This document shows positions 1-9,062 of a DNA stretch of 64,000 bases, in pieces (positions within the stretch are counted from its first letter, which is position 1; every line of letters starts with the position of its first letter). A model generated the notes under the pieces. It did no database searches. It was given only the letters and a program-made list of their open reading frames with translations, and was not told where the DNA came from. The translations under genes were made by a program, and so were the position numbers. The stretch lies in contig NZ_JAAQPH010000009.1 in the NCBI RefSeq assembly GCF_011683915.1, forward strand, positions 171,146 through 235,145, given 5' to 3'. This stretch comes from Pelagibius litoralis. GTDB taxonomy: Bacteria > Pseudomonadota > Alphaproteobacteria > Kiloniellales > Kiloniellaceae.

Positions 1-1698
1 CACATTCTGATTGTTCCAAATGAGCTCCTGATCGCCTTCGAAACCCCGCACCTGGCCGTCATCGACATTGAAGGACGTCTCGGACACCGGCTGATTGTTG
101 ACGGCGATCAAGGCCGTACCGGAGAACGGGCCTTGGCCCTGGATGCCGCCGCGAACCCTCACCCGCGCCGGGCAGGTGTAATTCTGGACGGAGACCCTTT
201 CCGCCTGGGCACTGGCTTGGATGATGGTGACCTTCGGCGGCGTCAAGGCAAGGGTGCCCTGGATGATCGGCTCGCATTTGAAGGTTTGGCTGGACTTGAT
301 GGTATCAACCACCTCGCCAGTCATATTACGGATGACCATCTGAAGATGAACCTCCTGGCCCTGCACATTACCAACGTGCCAGGATAATTCCCGTTCGCCC
401 CCGAAATAGACCGTCTCACCCTGATCGACATCGTAAACTTCCGCGGCCAACTGTTGTTGATCGACGAACAGAACCACCGTGCCGGCCCCCTTGCCCCGCC
501 CCTGGAGGCCGCCTTCAACCCGCATTCGCGCGGGACAAAGGTAGGGATGAGACGTGCTTTCCTCGCCCACGACGGTAAGAGTCTGCACGTTGACGGTTTC
601 TTTGGCGCCGGAAAAGGCCTCCAGGCGGGTGGCCTTCGGCGGCAAGGCGACCAGCAGGTCGTTCGTCGGCGCGGAGCAGTCGACGTCGTAGTCGGCCCAG
701 TCGGAGGTGAAGTCGATATTCTCGCCGACCATCCGGATTTTGCCTTCGTTCTTCTCGCCGACCACATGATCAAGAGGATAGGAGTGCGTAAAGACATGCT
801 GCATCGCTTTTACCACGCCGGGAACCGGAGAGATGGTTTTCACATCGCTTTCCTTGCCCGTTTCATCAACGTAGCGAAACGTGACGGGCATATCCGAGCG
901 CGTGGTGGTTATGGTCCCGGCGAGTTGCAACACGCAGCTGCCCTGCAGATGAACCGAGTCGAAGGTTCCGGCGGAAAGATTGGACGACAGGACAGCCGGC
1001 GGCAGCGGCGGCGGCGGCGCGGCAACAGGCGTCTTGAGGCAGACGATCGTGACCGGCTTAATCTCATGATCATTTATTGGGAAGTTCAGGCCGATCTGGT
1101 TGTCGTTAGCTCCACCTGACATTTTCCAAGTCATCCCGGTGCTGACCTTGACAGAAATCGAGCGATCGCGCGCGAAGATGTACTCATCGGTCTTGTTAAG
1201 CGTATTACGCAGAAAAGAGGCCCGTCTGTTGCAACTGTCTGTGGCGTAATCTCTGTAAGCCTCCAGTGGGATGAAAAGGGGATACTTGCGCGTCACCTTC
1301 TTGGGCCTGTCGCCGAGTGGATAGCTGGCCGACTTGCCGAGTTCCGGGAAGTCCTTAGTGGGCCCGCTATCAGTCACCATGGCCGGCCATGCAGCCCAGG
1401 ATTTCACCCGGCCACGTATGTCAGCATCCAAGTGTACCACCCACATGCCGGTAATGGCAGGGGACGAGTCCGATACTGTCGTATAGTTCTCGCCATCGCT
1501 GGCAACCTCGATAATGGCGGCGTCCAGTTTATAGACATGTGTGTACGTGTAGTCGGCCAAAGCCGGGCCGGCGGCGGTCATGGCCAGGGCCAGCGCGCCG
1601 GCGGGCAGCAGGGCGCGGCGCCAGGCGGCGCTTGCGCGGTGACGAGTGGACAGGACTTGATCAAGGCACTCGACGCCCGGTTTGGTTCGGCTGAACAC
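1..1698 (-). CDS. Large secreted repeat protein, paralogue A (3' end off the window)
   Basis: No function is recognised. The frame is open for 566 codons and runs off the left edge. I start it at GTG 1698 because an AGGAG lies 7 bases upstream, exactly the arrangement of the neighbouring paralogue; an in-frame ATG at 1719 is an alternative. The N-terminus is basic, then a hydrophobic stretch ends in GPALA (a signal peptide, roughly residues 25-50), so export is expected. The first ~480 residues match the protein at 1919-3838 domain by domain, with long nearly identical DNA patches. A ~120-residue module (CPAR.RV.GG.QG, VD.G, ELSW) near residues 365-490 is repeated from about residue 495 to the window edge, which the paralogue does not do. 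A beta-rich surface or adhesin-like role is only a guess. Confidence 0.8.
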   Translation of the reverse strand, partial: MFSRTKPGVECLDQVLSTRHRASAAWRRALLPAGALALAMTAAGPALADYTYTHVYKLDAAIIEVASDGENYTTVSDSSPAITGMWVVHLDADIRGRVKSWAAWPAMVTDSGPTKDFPELGKSASYPLGDRPKKVTRKYPLFIPLEAYRDYATDSCNRRASFLRNTLNKTDEYIFARDRSISVKVSTGMTWKMSGGANDNQIGLNFPINDHEIKPVTIVCLKTPVAAPPPPLPPAVLSSNLSAGTFDSVHLQGSCVLQLAGTITTTRSDMPVTFRYVDETGKESDVKTISPVPGVVKAMQHVFTHSYPLDHVVGEKNEGKIRMVGENIDFTSDWADYDVDCSAPTNDLLVALPPKATRLEAFSGAKETVNVQTLTVVGEESTSHPYLCPARMRVEGGLQGRGKGAGTVVLFVDQQQLAAEVYDVDQGETVYFGGERELSWHVGNVQGQEVHLQMVIRNMTGEVVDTIKSSQTFKCEPIIQGTLALTPPKVTIIQASAQAERVSVQNYTCPARVRVRGGIQGQGPFSGTALIAVNNQPVSETSFNVDDGQVRGFEGDQELIWNNQNV

Positions 1699-1885
1699 GG
1701 CTGCTCTCCTGTGATTCATACATTGAATACGTGGCGAAGAATACGTGGCGAAAGCGCGACCGGAAGCCGGGCCCGTAACTGTTGGTCGTCTGCCGCCGCG
1801 CCAAGGTTCAATGGCCCGGCCCGGAGATCCGGCAAGCTGCCCCTATGGATGACATCGGGGGATAAAGCGTGAGGCAAAGACAGGC

Positions 1886-1911
1886 GGCCGGGCCGATTGA
1901 CGGGCCCGGCC
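1886..1911 (-). terminator. Stem-loop just after the stop of paralogue B
   Basis: A perfect 9-bp GC stem (GGCCGGGCC / GGCCCGGCC) with an 8-base loop lies eight bases beyond the stop codon of the 1919-3838 gene in its reading direction. There is no clear U-run, so it may be an imperfect terminator or an RNA-stabilising hairpin. Confidence 0.45.
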
Positions 1912-1918
1912 TTGGGAT

Positions 1919-3838
1919 TCATCCGCCGATATTCGGGATGATGGAGTAGGTTGGTGACTGCTGCGGGTCACCCGTGGGGGCCTGGAACGTACCGGCCGCC
2001 AGCACCTTGAAGTCCGACGTCTTGCAGGCCTTGACGTTCGGGATCTTGCCGCCCTTTGCCATCGGACAGACCCGCAGGCGCCAGGTACCGGCGTTCAGCG
2101 CGGCCATGTTGAAGCTGGCCGCGTTCCCGGTCATCTGCTTGGGCAGCTGGGCCGAGTTGACGATCTTGTAACCGCCGCTGTTGGACTTGCGCAGGAAACG
2201 CAGCTTAAAGGCCTGGTCCGGCTTGGCACCGGACAGACGGATCTGGCCGTTGCGGACCCGGTTCTTCGGCGTAACGATATTGAAATTCAGACCGGCCTGC
2301 GCCGTGGCATTGTCGTTGGTGGATTGTGGCGGCGTGCTGCCAGACCCGGCACTTGCCTTGTCGTTGGTGGGCTGTGGTGGCGTCAAAGCGAGAGCGCCCT
2401 GAACGATCCGCTCGCACTTGAAGGTCTGGCTGGACTTGATGCTATCAACCACCTCGCCGGCCATATTGCGGATCATCAACTGAAGAACGACCTCCTGGCC
2501 GTGCACATTACCGACGTGCCAGGACAGCTCACGTTCGCCCCCGAAGTAGACCGTATCACCCTGGTCGACGTCATAGACTTCCTCGGCAAGCTGCTCTTTA
2601 CTGGCAAACAGCACCGCTTTACCAGACGCTTTGCCCCGCCCCTGGAGGCCGCCTTCAACCCGCATCCGTGCGGGACAAAGATAGGGATGAGACGTGCTTT
2701 CCACGCCCACGACGGTAAGGGTCTGCACGTGGACGGTTTTCTTGGCGCCGGAAAAGGCCTCCAAGCGCGTGGCCTTCGGCGGCAGGGCGACCAGCAGGTC
2801 GTTCGTCGGCGCGGCGCAGTCGACATCGTAGTCGGCCCAGTTCGATTCAAACTCGATGTTCTCGCCGACCATCCGGATTTTGCCTTCGTTCTTCTCGCCG
2901 ACCACATGATCAAGTGGGTAGGAATGCATGAAGACATGCTGCATCGCTTTTACCACGCCGGGAACCGGAGAGATGGTTTTCACATCACTTTCCTTGCCCG
3001 TTTCATCAACGTAGCGAAACGTGACGGGCAGATCCGAGCGCGTCACGGTTATGGCGCCCCCAAGCCGCAAGACACATTGACTCTGGAGGCCGCTGCTGAT
3101 GTTTCCCGCTTCCACGGAAAGTTGCGATGCGACCACTTTCAGCTCAGGCGCCGGCTGGGTCGGCGTCTTGAGGCAAACGATCGTGACCGGCTTAATCTTG
3201 TTATTTTCTGCTCCGGGAGTGACCTCCACAGCGGGGGGGTTTTCGTTGGCTCGACCTGACATATCCCAGGTGATCCCGGCGCTTACCTCGACAGGAATCG
3301 AACGGTCGACCGCGAAGATCTCGTCATTGGTCTTGCCGCTGTAGTTGCGCAGTCTGAAGGCCATTTGGTTGCAGGCCTCTTTGACGTAGGCTCTATAAGC
3401 CTGCAAGGGAATGAAAAGGGGATACTCGCGGTTCACTATCTTGGGCCTGTCGCCGAGTGGATAGCTGGCCGACTTGCCGAGTTCCGGAAAGTCCTTGGTG
3501 GGCATGCCCTGAGCCTGCATGGCCGGCCATGCAGCCCAGGATTTCACCCGGCCACGTTTATGAGCATTCAGGTGTATAAACCACATGCCGGTGATGGCGG
3601 GGGACGAGTCCGACACTGTCGTATAGGTCTCGCCATCGCTGGAGACCTCGATAACGGCGAGGTCCAGTTCTTCGATGTCCGCGTTCCCAGTATCCGCCAG
3701 AGCCGGGCCGGCGGCGGTCATGGCCAGGGCCAGCGCGCCGGCGGGCAGCAGGGCGCGGCGCCAGGCGGCGCTGCCGCGAGGACGGGTGAAAAGGGATTCA
3801 TTGGCGCGCGGGGCGCCAAGCTCAGTCCGGCGGGACAT
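1919..3838 (-). CDS. Large secreted repeat protein, paralogue B (639 aa)
   Basis: Unrecognised secreted protein. The open frame extends upstream to 4165, but ATG 3838 is chosen because AGGAG sits 7 bases before it and a signal peptide follows (hydrophobic core ending GPALA, around residue 47). Visible parts: an N-terminal domain (about 50-210), a middle beta-rich region, one copy of the CPAR.RV.GG.QG module (about 370-490), a Pro/Thr/Asn linker in which TPPQ.TND occurs twice (about 483-512) and a unique C-terminal domain (about 513-639) that resembles an Ig or FnIII-type fold by its alternating beta pattern. It is a tandem paralogue of the gene at 1-1698; patches of the two genes are almost identical in DNA, whereas the C-termini differ. 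This pattern suggests recent duplication or gene conversion. Function unknown. Confidence 0.85.
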   Translation of the reverse strand: MSRRTELGAPRANESLFTRPRGSAAWRRALLPAGALALAMTAAGPALADTGNADIEELDLAVIEVSSDGETYTTVSDSSPAITGMWFIHLNAHKRGRVKSWAAWPAMQAQGMPTKDFPELGKSASYPLGDRPKIVNREYPLFIPLQAYRAYVKEACNQMAFRLRNYSGKTNDEIFAVDRSIPVEVSAGITWDMSGRANENPPAVEVTPGAENNKIKPVTIVCLKTPTQPAPELKVVASQLSVEAGNISSGLQSQCVLRLGGAITVTRSDLPVTFRYVDETGKESDVKTISPVPGVVKAMQHVFMHSYPLDHVVGEKNEGKIRMVGENIEFESNWADYDVDCAAPTNDLLVALPPKATRLEAFSGAKKTVHVQTLTVVGVESTSHPYLCPARMRVEGGLQGRGKASGKAVLFASKEQLAEEVYDVDQGDTVYFGGERELSWHVGNVHGQEVVLQLMIRNMAGEVVDSIKSSQTFKCERIVQGALALTPPQPTNDKASAGSGSTPPQSTNDNATAQAGLNFNIVTPKNRVRNGQIRLSGAKPDQAFKLRFLRKSNSGGYKIVNSAQLPKQMTGNAASFNMAALNAGTWRLRVCPMAKGGKIPNVKACKTSDFKVLAAGTFQAPTGDPQQSPTYSIIPNIGG

Positions 3839-4437
3839 GGCGGTTCTCCTGAAATCCATCAAAACGTTGCGCGGCCCAAGGCCGGCGCTTTTGTGTTGGT
3901 CGTTGGCGCCCGGGTCAGGGTTCAATGTTTCTCTGGGCGTGTTCCCAGGGCCCGCAGGGGCGGCATCGGCGAATAGGGCGCGAGCCTGGGATACAGACAA
4001 ACCGGCCCGGCTTGAACCCGTGAAACCGCACGAAGGCCATGCAACTTTGCAGGGCATGCCCGTTAACTTATTGGAAACAATACAACTAATTGATAGAGAA
4101 GAGCTTTCCCCGCGTCCGTGACCGGACCAAAGCGGCCGGAACGGGCGTTGCCGGGGCGCTCTCACCAGCTCCCTGAAAGCAGCCGGAAAAGAAGGAACGG
4201 CCCTGGTCGCCGACCGCCGCCGTCCCTCCTCCGCCTGACCTGCCCGCTCCCGGGTTTATCCGCCCAGCCCGGGCAGGATGAATATCTTCGCCGGCTTGAG
4301 TGCTACCGCCCCGGACAGTTTGAAGCTGGCCGAAGCAGCCGCATAAACGGAACGTCAGCTCCGATTAACCCAGGTTGGACAACGCGAACCTCTGGCCCGC
4401 GCCAAGAGAAAGTTTTCATGAGAGTGAGAGAGAGATA

Positions 4438-4472
4438 ACGGGCGGCTGCAGTCGCCGCCGACAGCCGCCCGT
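4438..4472. repeat. 35-bp stem-loop repeat, copy 1
   Basis: Perfect 11-bp inverted arms ACGGGCGGCTG / CAGCCGCCCGT enclose a 13-base loop with the core GTCGCCGCC. The same unit recurs at 4871 and 5122. This copy lacks the downstream extension seen in the other two. Confidence 0.8.
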
Positions 4473-4870
4473 CGGCAAGTGCTGGGCCGACCGATGGGTC
4501 CGACCCCACCCCCGCGCCCATCCTGACACGGCTACGGGAGTCCACTGAAAAGACGTCGTGTGGGCGACACTTCGCAGCTGACACTTGCAGCCGATGAGGT
4601 AAAGACAAAGCCGTCGGATTTGAACCCGAGAAACCGCACAAGCTCAATGCAAGAACGCAGGACCACACTCAGAATAGGCAAACGACAGGCCGGGCGGCTC
4701 CCCACTCAGGAGAGTCGCACGGCCTCTGTACAGGTTATCGGCGTGTGGATCTCCACAGCCGCTTTGTCACTGGGAGCATTGTTATTGGCAGCATCGTTGC
4801 CGGGAGTGTCTGCGAGACTTTAGAAAGGCGGCGGCCTGACAGATAGGCTGATGGGTCAAACAACAAGAAG

Positions 4871-5010
4871 ACGGGCGGCTGTAGTCGCCGCCAACAGCCG
4901 CCCGTCCACGGGGTCCGTACAGATAAATTGCACAGTCCCCGTCTCCCCGGGCCTTGTTCAGGCCCGATGATGCCCTTCAGTCGCGGGCAGTAGCGGCGGG
5001 GTTCAAAACA
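4871..5010. repeat. Stem-loop repeat copy 2 with ~105-bp extension
   Basis: Begins with the same 35-bp stem-loop (4871-4905) and continues with a stretch shared with copy 3, including CAGATAAATTGC-like sequence and a second hairpin (4948-4966, CGGGCCT / AGGCCCG with loop TGTTC). Copies 2 and 3 start 251 bp apart. Confidence 0.75.
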
Positions 5011-5121
5011 ATCTGCGGAATTTCACACCTGCGGCATCACCGGATGTCTTTCAGGATTCTGATCTGGCTCCAGCAAAGATGGCCACCTGACCGGCCTGCC
5101 GGTGGTGTGGTCAACAGGGAG

Positions 5122-5262
5122 ACGGGCGGCTGAAGTCGCCGCCAACAGCCGCCCGCCCACGAGGCCCGAGCAGATAAATTGCGCGACCCCCGTCCCCCCC
5201 GGGCCTTGTTCAGGCCCGATGACGTCTTTCAGTCGTTGGCATTGGGGACGAGGTTCAAAGAG
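5122..5262. repeat. Stem-loop repeat copy 3 with extension
   Basis: Same layout as copy 2: first stem-loop at 5122-5156 (one arm-end mismatch) and second hairpin at 5200-5218. It lies just beyond the 3' end of the pirin gene and could act on that transcript, but no U-run is present. Confidence 0.75.
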
Positions 5263-5324
5263 AGGGATTTTTTCTGAACCCGGGGGAGCGGGCTGGAACC
5301 GATCCGACGCAAGTCGAAAACGAT

Positions 5325-6221
5325 CTAGTCTTCCGGCAGGGGAATGAATTCGTCGTCGCCGGGCACCCTGGCGAAGCGGCCGGCCTTCCAATCCGCTTTG
5401 GCCCGCTCCATGCGCTCCGGCGAGGAGGAGACGAAGTTCCACCAGATGGCCCGCTCGCCCGGCAAGGTGGCGCCGCCCAGCAGCATCACCCGGCTGGATG
5501 CTGTCGCCGTCATCTCCACAGGCACGCCCGGTTTGAACACCGCCATGGTGTTCGCCTCATAGCGTTGCCCGGCGATCTCGACGGAGCCGTTCACAACATA
5601 GACGGCACGCTCCGCATAGCTGTCAGGCAGGGCAAGCTCCGCGCCTTCCGCCACCTCGGCATGGAGATAGAACATCTCCGAAAACACCTTCACCGGTGAC
5701 GTCCGGCCGTAGGCAGATCCGGCGATCAGGCGCATCCAGACGCCGGGCCGTTGGATCTCCGGCAGCGCCGCGGTCGGGTAGTGCGTGAAGCCGGGCTCCG
5801 CTTCCTCGTCTTCCACCGGCAGGGCGATCCAGGACTGCATGCCGTGCAGGCGCTGTGCGCCCGCCCGCGCCTCCTCGCCGGTCCGCTCGGAATGGACGAT
5901 CCCCCTGCCCGCGGTCATCCAGTTCACCGCCCCCGGCCGGATCGCCTGTGCATAGCCCAGGCTGTCATGATGCATGATCTCGCCGTCGAAGAGATAGGTG
6001 ACCGTGGCCAGGCCGATGTGCGGATGGGGACGCACGTCGATGCCCTCGCCCGCCGGGAAATCGGCAGGGCCCATCTCGTCGAGGAAGATAAAGGGTCCGA
6101 CAAGGCGGCGCTTGGCGTAAGGCAGGATACGGCGCACGGAAAACCCGCCGAGGTCGCGGCTGCGCGGCTCTATCGTCAATTCCACCGGATCGTTGCCGGC
6201 GGCCCGGGATGGCTCGCTCAT
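5325..6221 (-). CDS. Pirin family protein
   Basis: A 298-residue bicupin of the pirin family (usual length 230-300). The N-terminal cupin carries the expected metal ligands: RPHPHIGL with His66 and His68, and GIVHSE with His110 and Glu112. The C-terminal cupin (about 185-270) is more diverged and lacks a full metal site, as is normal for the family. Pirins bind iron and have been described as quercetin 2,3-dioxygenases or redox-dependent transcription cofactors; which role applies here cannot be told. The gene stands alone, reading toward the stem-loop repeats, with a small membrane protein gene 56 bases upstream in the same direction. Confidence 0.93.
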   Translation of the reverse strand: MSEPSRAAGNDPVELTIEPRSRDLGGFSVRRILPYAKRRLVGPFIFLDEMGPADFPAGEGIDVRPHPHIGLATVTYLFDGEIMHHDSLGYAQAIRPGAVNWMTAGRGIVHSERTGEEARAGAQRLHGMQSWIALPVEDEEAEPGFTHYPTAALPEIQRPGVWMRLIAGSAYGRTSPVKVFSEMFYLHAEVAEGAELALPDSYAERAVYVVNGSVEIAGQRYEANTMAVFKPGVPVEMTATASSRVMLLGGATLPGERAIWWNFVSSSPERMERAKADWKAGRFARVPGDDEFIPLPED

Positions 6222-6277
6222 CTTTTCCTCTCCTGCCGGCGCCGGTAGGGTAGCGGCCCGTCAGCTGCACCGCCCGG

Positions 6278-6616
6278 CTACTGCTCGTTCTGTTTCAACG
6301 ACGAAGGGCGGGTCGCCTTCAGCCGCCACATCTCGAAGAGTCCAAAACATATCGGAACCACGGCGCCGAACACCAGCGCCAAGCCACCGAGATCGTAGCC
6401 CAGACTGCGCTCGATAAGAGCGGTCGCATAAAAGTCGTCGACAAAAGGCTGGCCCCATTCGCTGTAAGACAGCATAGCGATCCCCCAGGCGGCGAGGCAG
6501 ACGGCAGCACAGAAAAGCGCCGTTACCCGGATGATCGAACGCGCCAGATCGGCGCTGCCAAGGGACAGCACATAGGCCACCAAGGCAGTCGTAAACAGCA
6601 ACGGCAGGAGGTCCAT
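6278..6616 (-). CDS. Small membrane protein, unknown function
   Basis: A 112-residue protein with three likely membrane segments (about residues 3-20, 26-48 and 73-96) and a short basic, polar tail. I do not recognise a family. Other frames overlap it, but only this one gives a coherent membrane topology. The ribosome-binding site is weak (AAGGG about 13 bases before ATG 6616). It lies between the pirin gene and the CinA-type gene, all on the minus strand, and could be cotranscribed with either. Confidence 0.6.
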   Translation of the reverse strand: MDLLPLLFTTALVAYVLSLGSADLARSIIRVTALFCAAVCLAAWGIAMLSYSEWGQPFVDDFYATALIERSLGYDLGGLALVFGAVVPICFGLFEMWRLKATRPSSLKQNEQ

Positions 6617-6688
6617 CGCTTATTTTGCCCTTCTCACTCCCCCCGGCGCCCATCGCCGAGGCTCTCCCCCATTCAACGTACCCGAAGG

Positions 6689-7504
6689 CTAACCGGCGGC
6701 CCGTTCATCCGACACCGGCGCTTCGCGGCTTTCCACTTCCCCTGATTGCTGCGTCCCTCTGTCCCAATCGCCGGTGCTTCCAAAGCCGGCGATCATCGTA
6801 TCCATTACCCCACAGGCTTGCTCCAGCTGGTCCTCTTCGGTCGAACGCAAAACGACGCGGACGCCGAAATTGCCATTCCGATTGAAGGGGTAACTGCCGA
6901 TTTCCACGCTGGGGAACTGGTCCTGTATCTTCCCCAGAGCCGCTGCGATCGTGCCCTCGCCCAACGCCAGGGTGACCGTTCTCGATTGCAAGGGGGCACC
7001 GCCGACAAGGCGGTGGCGAAGGCTCTGAAACATCGCCTGCATGATCGCCGGAATGCCCGCCATCACGAAGACGTTCTCCATCTGGAAACCCGGTGCCTTG
7101 CTGACCGGGTTGTCGATCAGATCGGCCCCTTCGGGGGTCCGCGCCATGCGCAGCCGGGCCTCGTTCAGCTGGCCGGCCTCATAGTGCGCTTCCAGAATTG
7201 CCCGGGCCTCTGGGTTAACGATCAGCGGCACGCCAAAAGCCTTGGCAACGCACTCGGCGGTGATGTCGTCGTGGGTCGGCCCGATCCCTCCCGTGGTGAA
7301 CACATAGTCAAAGCGCCGTCGCACTTCGTTCAGGGTGCTCACGATAACGGCCTCGTCATCGGGGACGACCCGAACCTCCATCATGCGCACGCCCAGCAGA
7401 TTGAGCTGCTCACCGATGTAGGCCAGATTCTTGTCCTGGGTGCGCCCGGAGAGAATTTCGTTGCCGATGATAAGAAGGCAGGCGGTGACCGTCGGCGTCG
7501 TCAT
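6689..7504 (-). CDS. CinA-type molybdopterin-binding domain protein
   Basis: A 271-residue protein made of the MoaB/Mog-like (MPT-binding) domain of competence/damage-inducible protein CinA, with the signature TGGIGPTHDD at residues 71-80 and the N-terminal IIGNEILSG motif. It lacks the C-terminal nicotinamide-nucleotide amidase domain of full CinA, a stand-alone form common in alphaproteobacteria. The last ~30 residues are polar and probably disordered. It is the second gene of an operon: the lipoprotein gene upstream stops only five bases before its ATG. The substrate of this short form is not established. Confidence 0.9.
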   Translation of the reverse strand: MTTPTVTACLLIIGNEILSGRTQDKNLAYIGEQLNLLGVRMMEVRVVPDDEAVIVSTLNEVRRRFDYVFTTGGIGPTHDDITAECVAKAFGVPLIVNPEARAILEAHYEAGQLNEARLRMARTPEGADLIDNPVSKAPGFQMENVFVMAGIPAIMQAMFQSLRHRLVGGAPLQSRTVTLALGEGTIAAALGKIQDQFPSVEIGSYPFNRNGNFGVRVVLRSTEEDQLEQACGVMDTMIAGFGSTGDWDRGTQQSGEVESREAPVSDERAAG

Positions 7505-7509
7505 AGCTC

Positions 7510-8085
7510 TCAGAATTCCAGGCGCGGCAACACGGTATCGCTGCGGGCGTAGCCCTTGGCCTCCATGCAGCCGGTCATCAGCGAGCCGCGGCGCTGGCGC
7601 AGGTCGAATTCATCGACCCGCTGACGCAGGCCCGCGTAGCGCGATGAACTGGTCAGGGTGTCGATCCCGGCATTACGGTCGTCGGTAATCTGGGCGTCCC
7701 GGCGCGTCTGAGCCCAGGCGTAATTGTAGCAATCCTCAATGTCGATCCGATAAGCCTCTTCGTCCTTGTCGCTCTGGATCGTCCAAGTCGTGCCGTCCGG
7801 GCCCTTAAGGATCACGCCTTCCTCCTCGGCCGCCGCTTCTCCACCGGCTTGGTCCTGAGAGGGCACGGCCGGCAGGCCGGCCGACTGCTCGCCACCGTCC
7901 GCGCCCGGCGGCGGCAGGGCGTTACCGCCGGCGGCGCCACTGTCCTGGCTTCCCGGCGGCGGCGCCGCACCACTGCTTTCGCCGCCCAGGACGACGGGGT
8001 CCGACGCACAGGCGGCAAGCATCAGCAAACCGGCAGAGGCGATGGTAATGGACGAAAACAGACGGCGACGTGGCTGAACGAGCAT
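7510..8085 (-). CDS. Putative lipoprotein, unknown function
   Basis: A 191-residue exported protein. A basic N-terminus and hydrophobic core end in LMLAAC, a lipobox with Cys26 as the predicted lipid anchor. Residues about 30-95 are a Gly/Pro/Ala-rich linker; the C-terminal ~95 residues form a conserved-looking domain with a Tyr/Trp-rich start, a run of Asp/Arg and two cysteines. It lies immediately upstream of the CinA-type gene, so the two are likely cotranscribed. I do not recognise the C-terminal domain. Confidence 0.8.
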   Translation of the reverse strand: MLVQPRRRLFSSITIASAGLLMLAACASDPVVLGGESSGAAPPPGSQDSGAAGGNALPPPGADGGEQSAGLPAVPSQDQAGGEAAAEEEGVILKGPDGTTWTIQSDKDEEAYRIDIEDCYNYAWAQTRRDAQITDDRNAGIDTLTSSSRYAGLRQRVDEFDLRQRRGSLMTGCMEAKGYARSDTVLPRLEF

Positions 8086-8116
8086 TTAGGATTCCTTGCA
8101 GCGACTGGCCCAAAGA

Positions 8117-8138
8117 CCCGGCACCCCGAAGTGCCGGG
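8117..8138. other. Perfect hairpin in the lipoprotein leader
   Basis: CCCGGCAC / GTGCCGGG, an 8-bp perfect stem with a 6-base loop, lies 32-53 bases upstream of the lipoprotein ATG, in the gap between this gene and the divergent sfsA. Role unknown. Confidence 0.35.
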
Positions 8139-8281
8139 TAGAGCGAGCGGAAACGCATTGCTAGACTGTGCTTCGTACAGTGGCTCCCCGGGCTGGAAGT
8201 TGCAAGCCCATGTCATTAACTCTTCTCGCGATAAGCACACCTAGTGGTTGCGCTTTCTCGAGTTCTATCTATACCGGCGAA

Positions 8282-8998
8282 ATGCGATTTCCAGCCCCCC
8301 TGATTCAAGGCCGTCTTGTCAAGCGTTACAAGCGTTTCCTCTCCGACATCGCCATGCCGGACGGCACCGAGGTGGTCGCCCACTGCGCCAACCCGGGATC
8401 CATGCTGGGATTGGCGACTCCCGGCTCGGTTGCATGGCTTTCGCCTGCGACAAACCCTGCGCGAAAGCTGAAATACTCCTGGGAACTGGTCGAGGCCGAG
8501 GGCGCCCTGGTCGGCATCCATACCGGCCGGGCCAACGCCCTGGTCGAAGAGGCCCTGGAGGCCGGCCGCATCGAGGCATTGCGGCCCTATGGGTCGATCC
8601 GGCGCGAAGTGCCCTACGGCACCAACAGCCGGGTGGATTTTCTGCTGCAAGCCCCGGAAACCCAGGACCGTTCTCTGCCGGACTGTTATCTGGAAGTGAA
8701 GTCGGTCACCCTGATGCGCCGTCCGGGCCTGGCGGAATTTCCGGACTCGGTCACGGCGCGGGGCGCCAAGCATTTGGCCGAATTGGCAAAGATTGCCCAG
8801 GGCGGGCAAAGAGCTGTGCTTCTTTTCCTGGTCCAGCGGGGCGATTGCGACACCGTGGCAGTGGCCGCCGACATCGATCCGGCCTATGCCAGGGCCCTGA
8901 ACACGGCAGTAGCGCAAGGGGTTGAAGTCCTGTGCTATAGTTGCAAGGTATCGGCAGAGGCGGTCGTGTTGGACGCAGCCCTGACTTTGGCGCTATAA
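8282..8998 (+). CDS. sfsA: SfsA family nuclease-like protein
   Basis: A 238-residue SfsA, the usual length. ATG 8282 is chosen because family members begin with this MxFPxPLIxGxLxKRYKRFL pattern; the open frame continues upstream to 8168 without family resemblance. Diagnostic motifs are HCANPGSM (34-41), NSRVDF (115-120) and YLEVKSVTL (136-144), the last two matching the acidic/Lys residues of a PD-(D/E)xK nuclease core, then DSVTARGAKHL. In E. coli SfsA affects maltose gene expression, but its biochemical role remains uncertain. The gene is divergent from the lipoprotein gene and is followed by map after 64 bases. Confidence 0.93.
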   Translation: MRFPAPLIQGRLVKRYKRFLSDIAMPDGTEVVAHCANPGSMLGLATPGSVAWLSPATNPARKLKYSWELVEAEGALVGIHTGRANALVEEALEAGRIEALRPYGSIRREVPYGTNSRVDFLLQAPETQDRSLPDCYLEVKSVTLMRRPGLAEFPDSVTARGAKHLAELAKIAQGGQRAVLLFLVQRGDCDTVAVAADIDPAYARALNTAVAQGVEVLCYSCKVSAEAVVLDAALTLAL

Positions 8999-9062
8999 GC
9001 GGCCTCTGGCCACACGGCTGGCGGCAATTTCTTTGAACTACTCCCCAGCAGGGGTCGGATTG

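Larger units (their letters stand above)
3839..5324. other. 1.5-kb gene-free region with dispersed repeats
   Basis: I find no convincing gene here. It holds three copies of a 35-bp stem-loop (4438, 4871, 5122), two of which carry a further ~110-bp common extension, and a degenerate duplication of about 45 bp (around 4005-4050 and 4600-4655, sharing TTGAACCCG and GAAACCGCAC). The only gene-like item is a weak frame ending at 4823 whose last 25 residues are hydrophobic; it lacks a ribosome-binding site and I do not call it. Confidence 0.6.

Noticed and set aside
2324..3259. Long plus-strand frame (311 codons) and a similar one at 454-1119
   Set aside because: Both are antisense to the two secreted paralogues, have no signal peptide or ribosome-binding site, and parallel each other only because the sense genes do.
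4647..4823. Small frame with a hydrophobic C-terminal 25 residues
   Set aside because: No ribosome-binding site and no similarity to other small genes in the window. It lies in a repeat-rich region, so I do not call it.
4438..5156. The 35-bp repeats as a CRISPR array
   Set aside because: Only three units with spacing of 433 and 251 bp, and each is an internally symmetric stem-loop rather than a repeat-spacer array.
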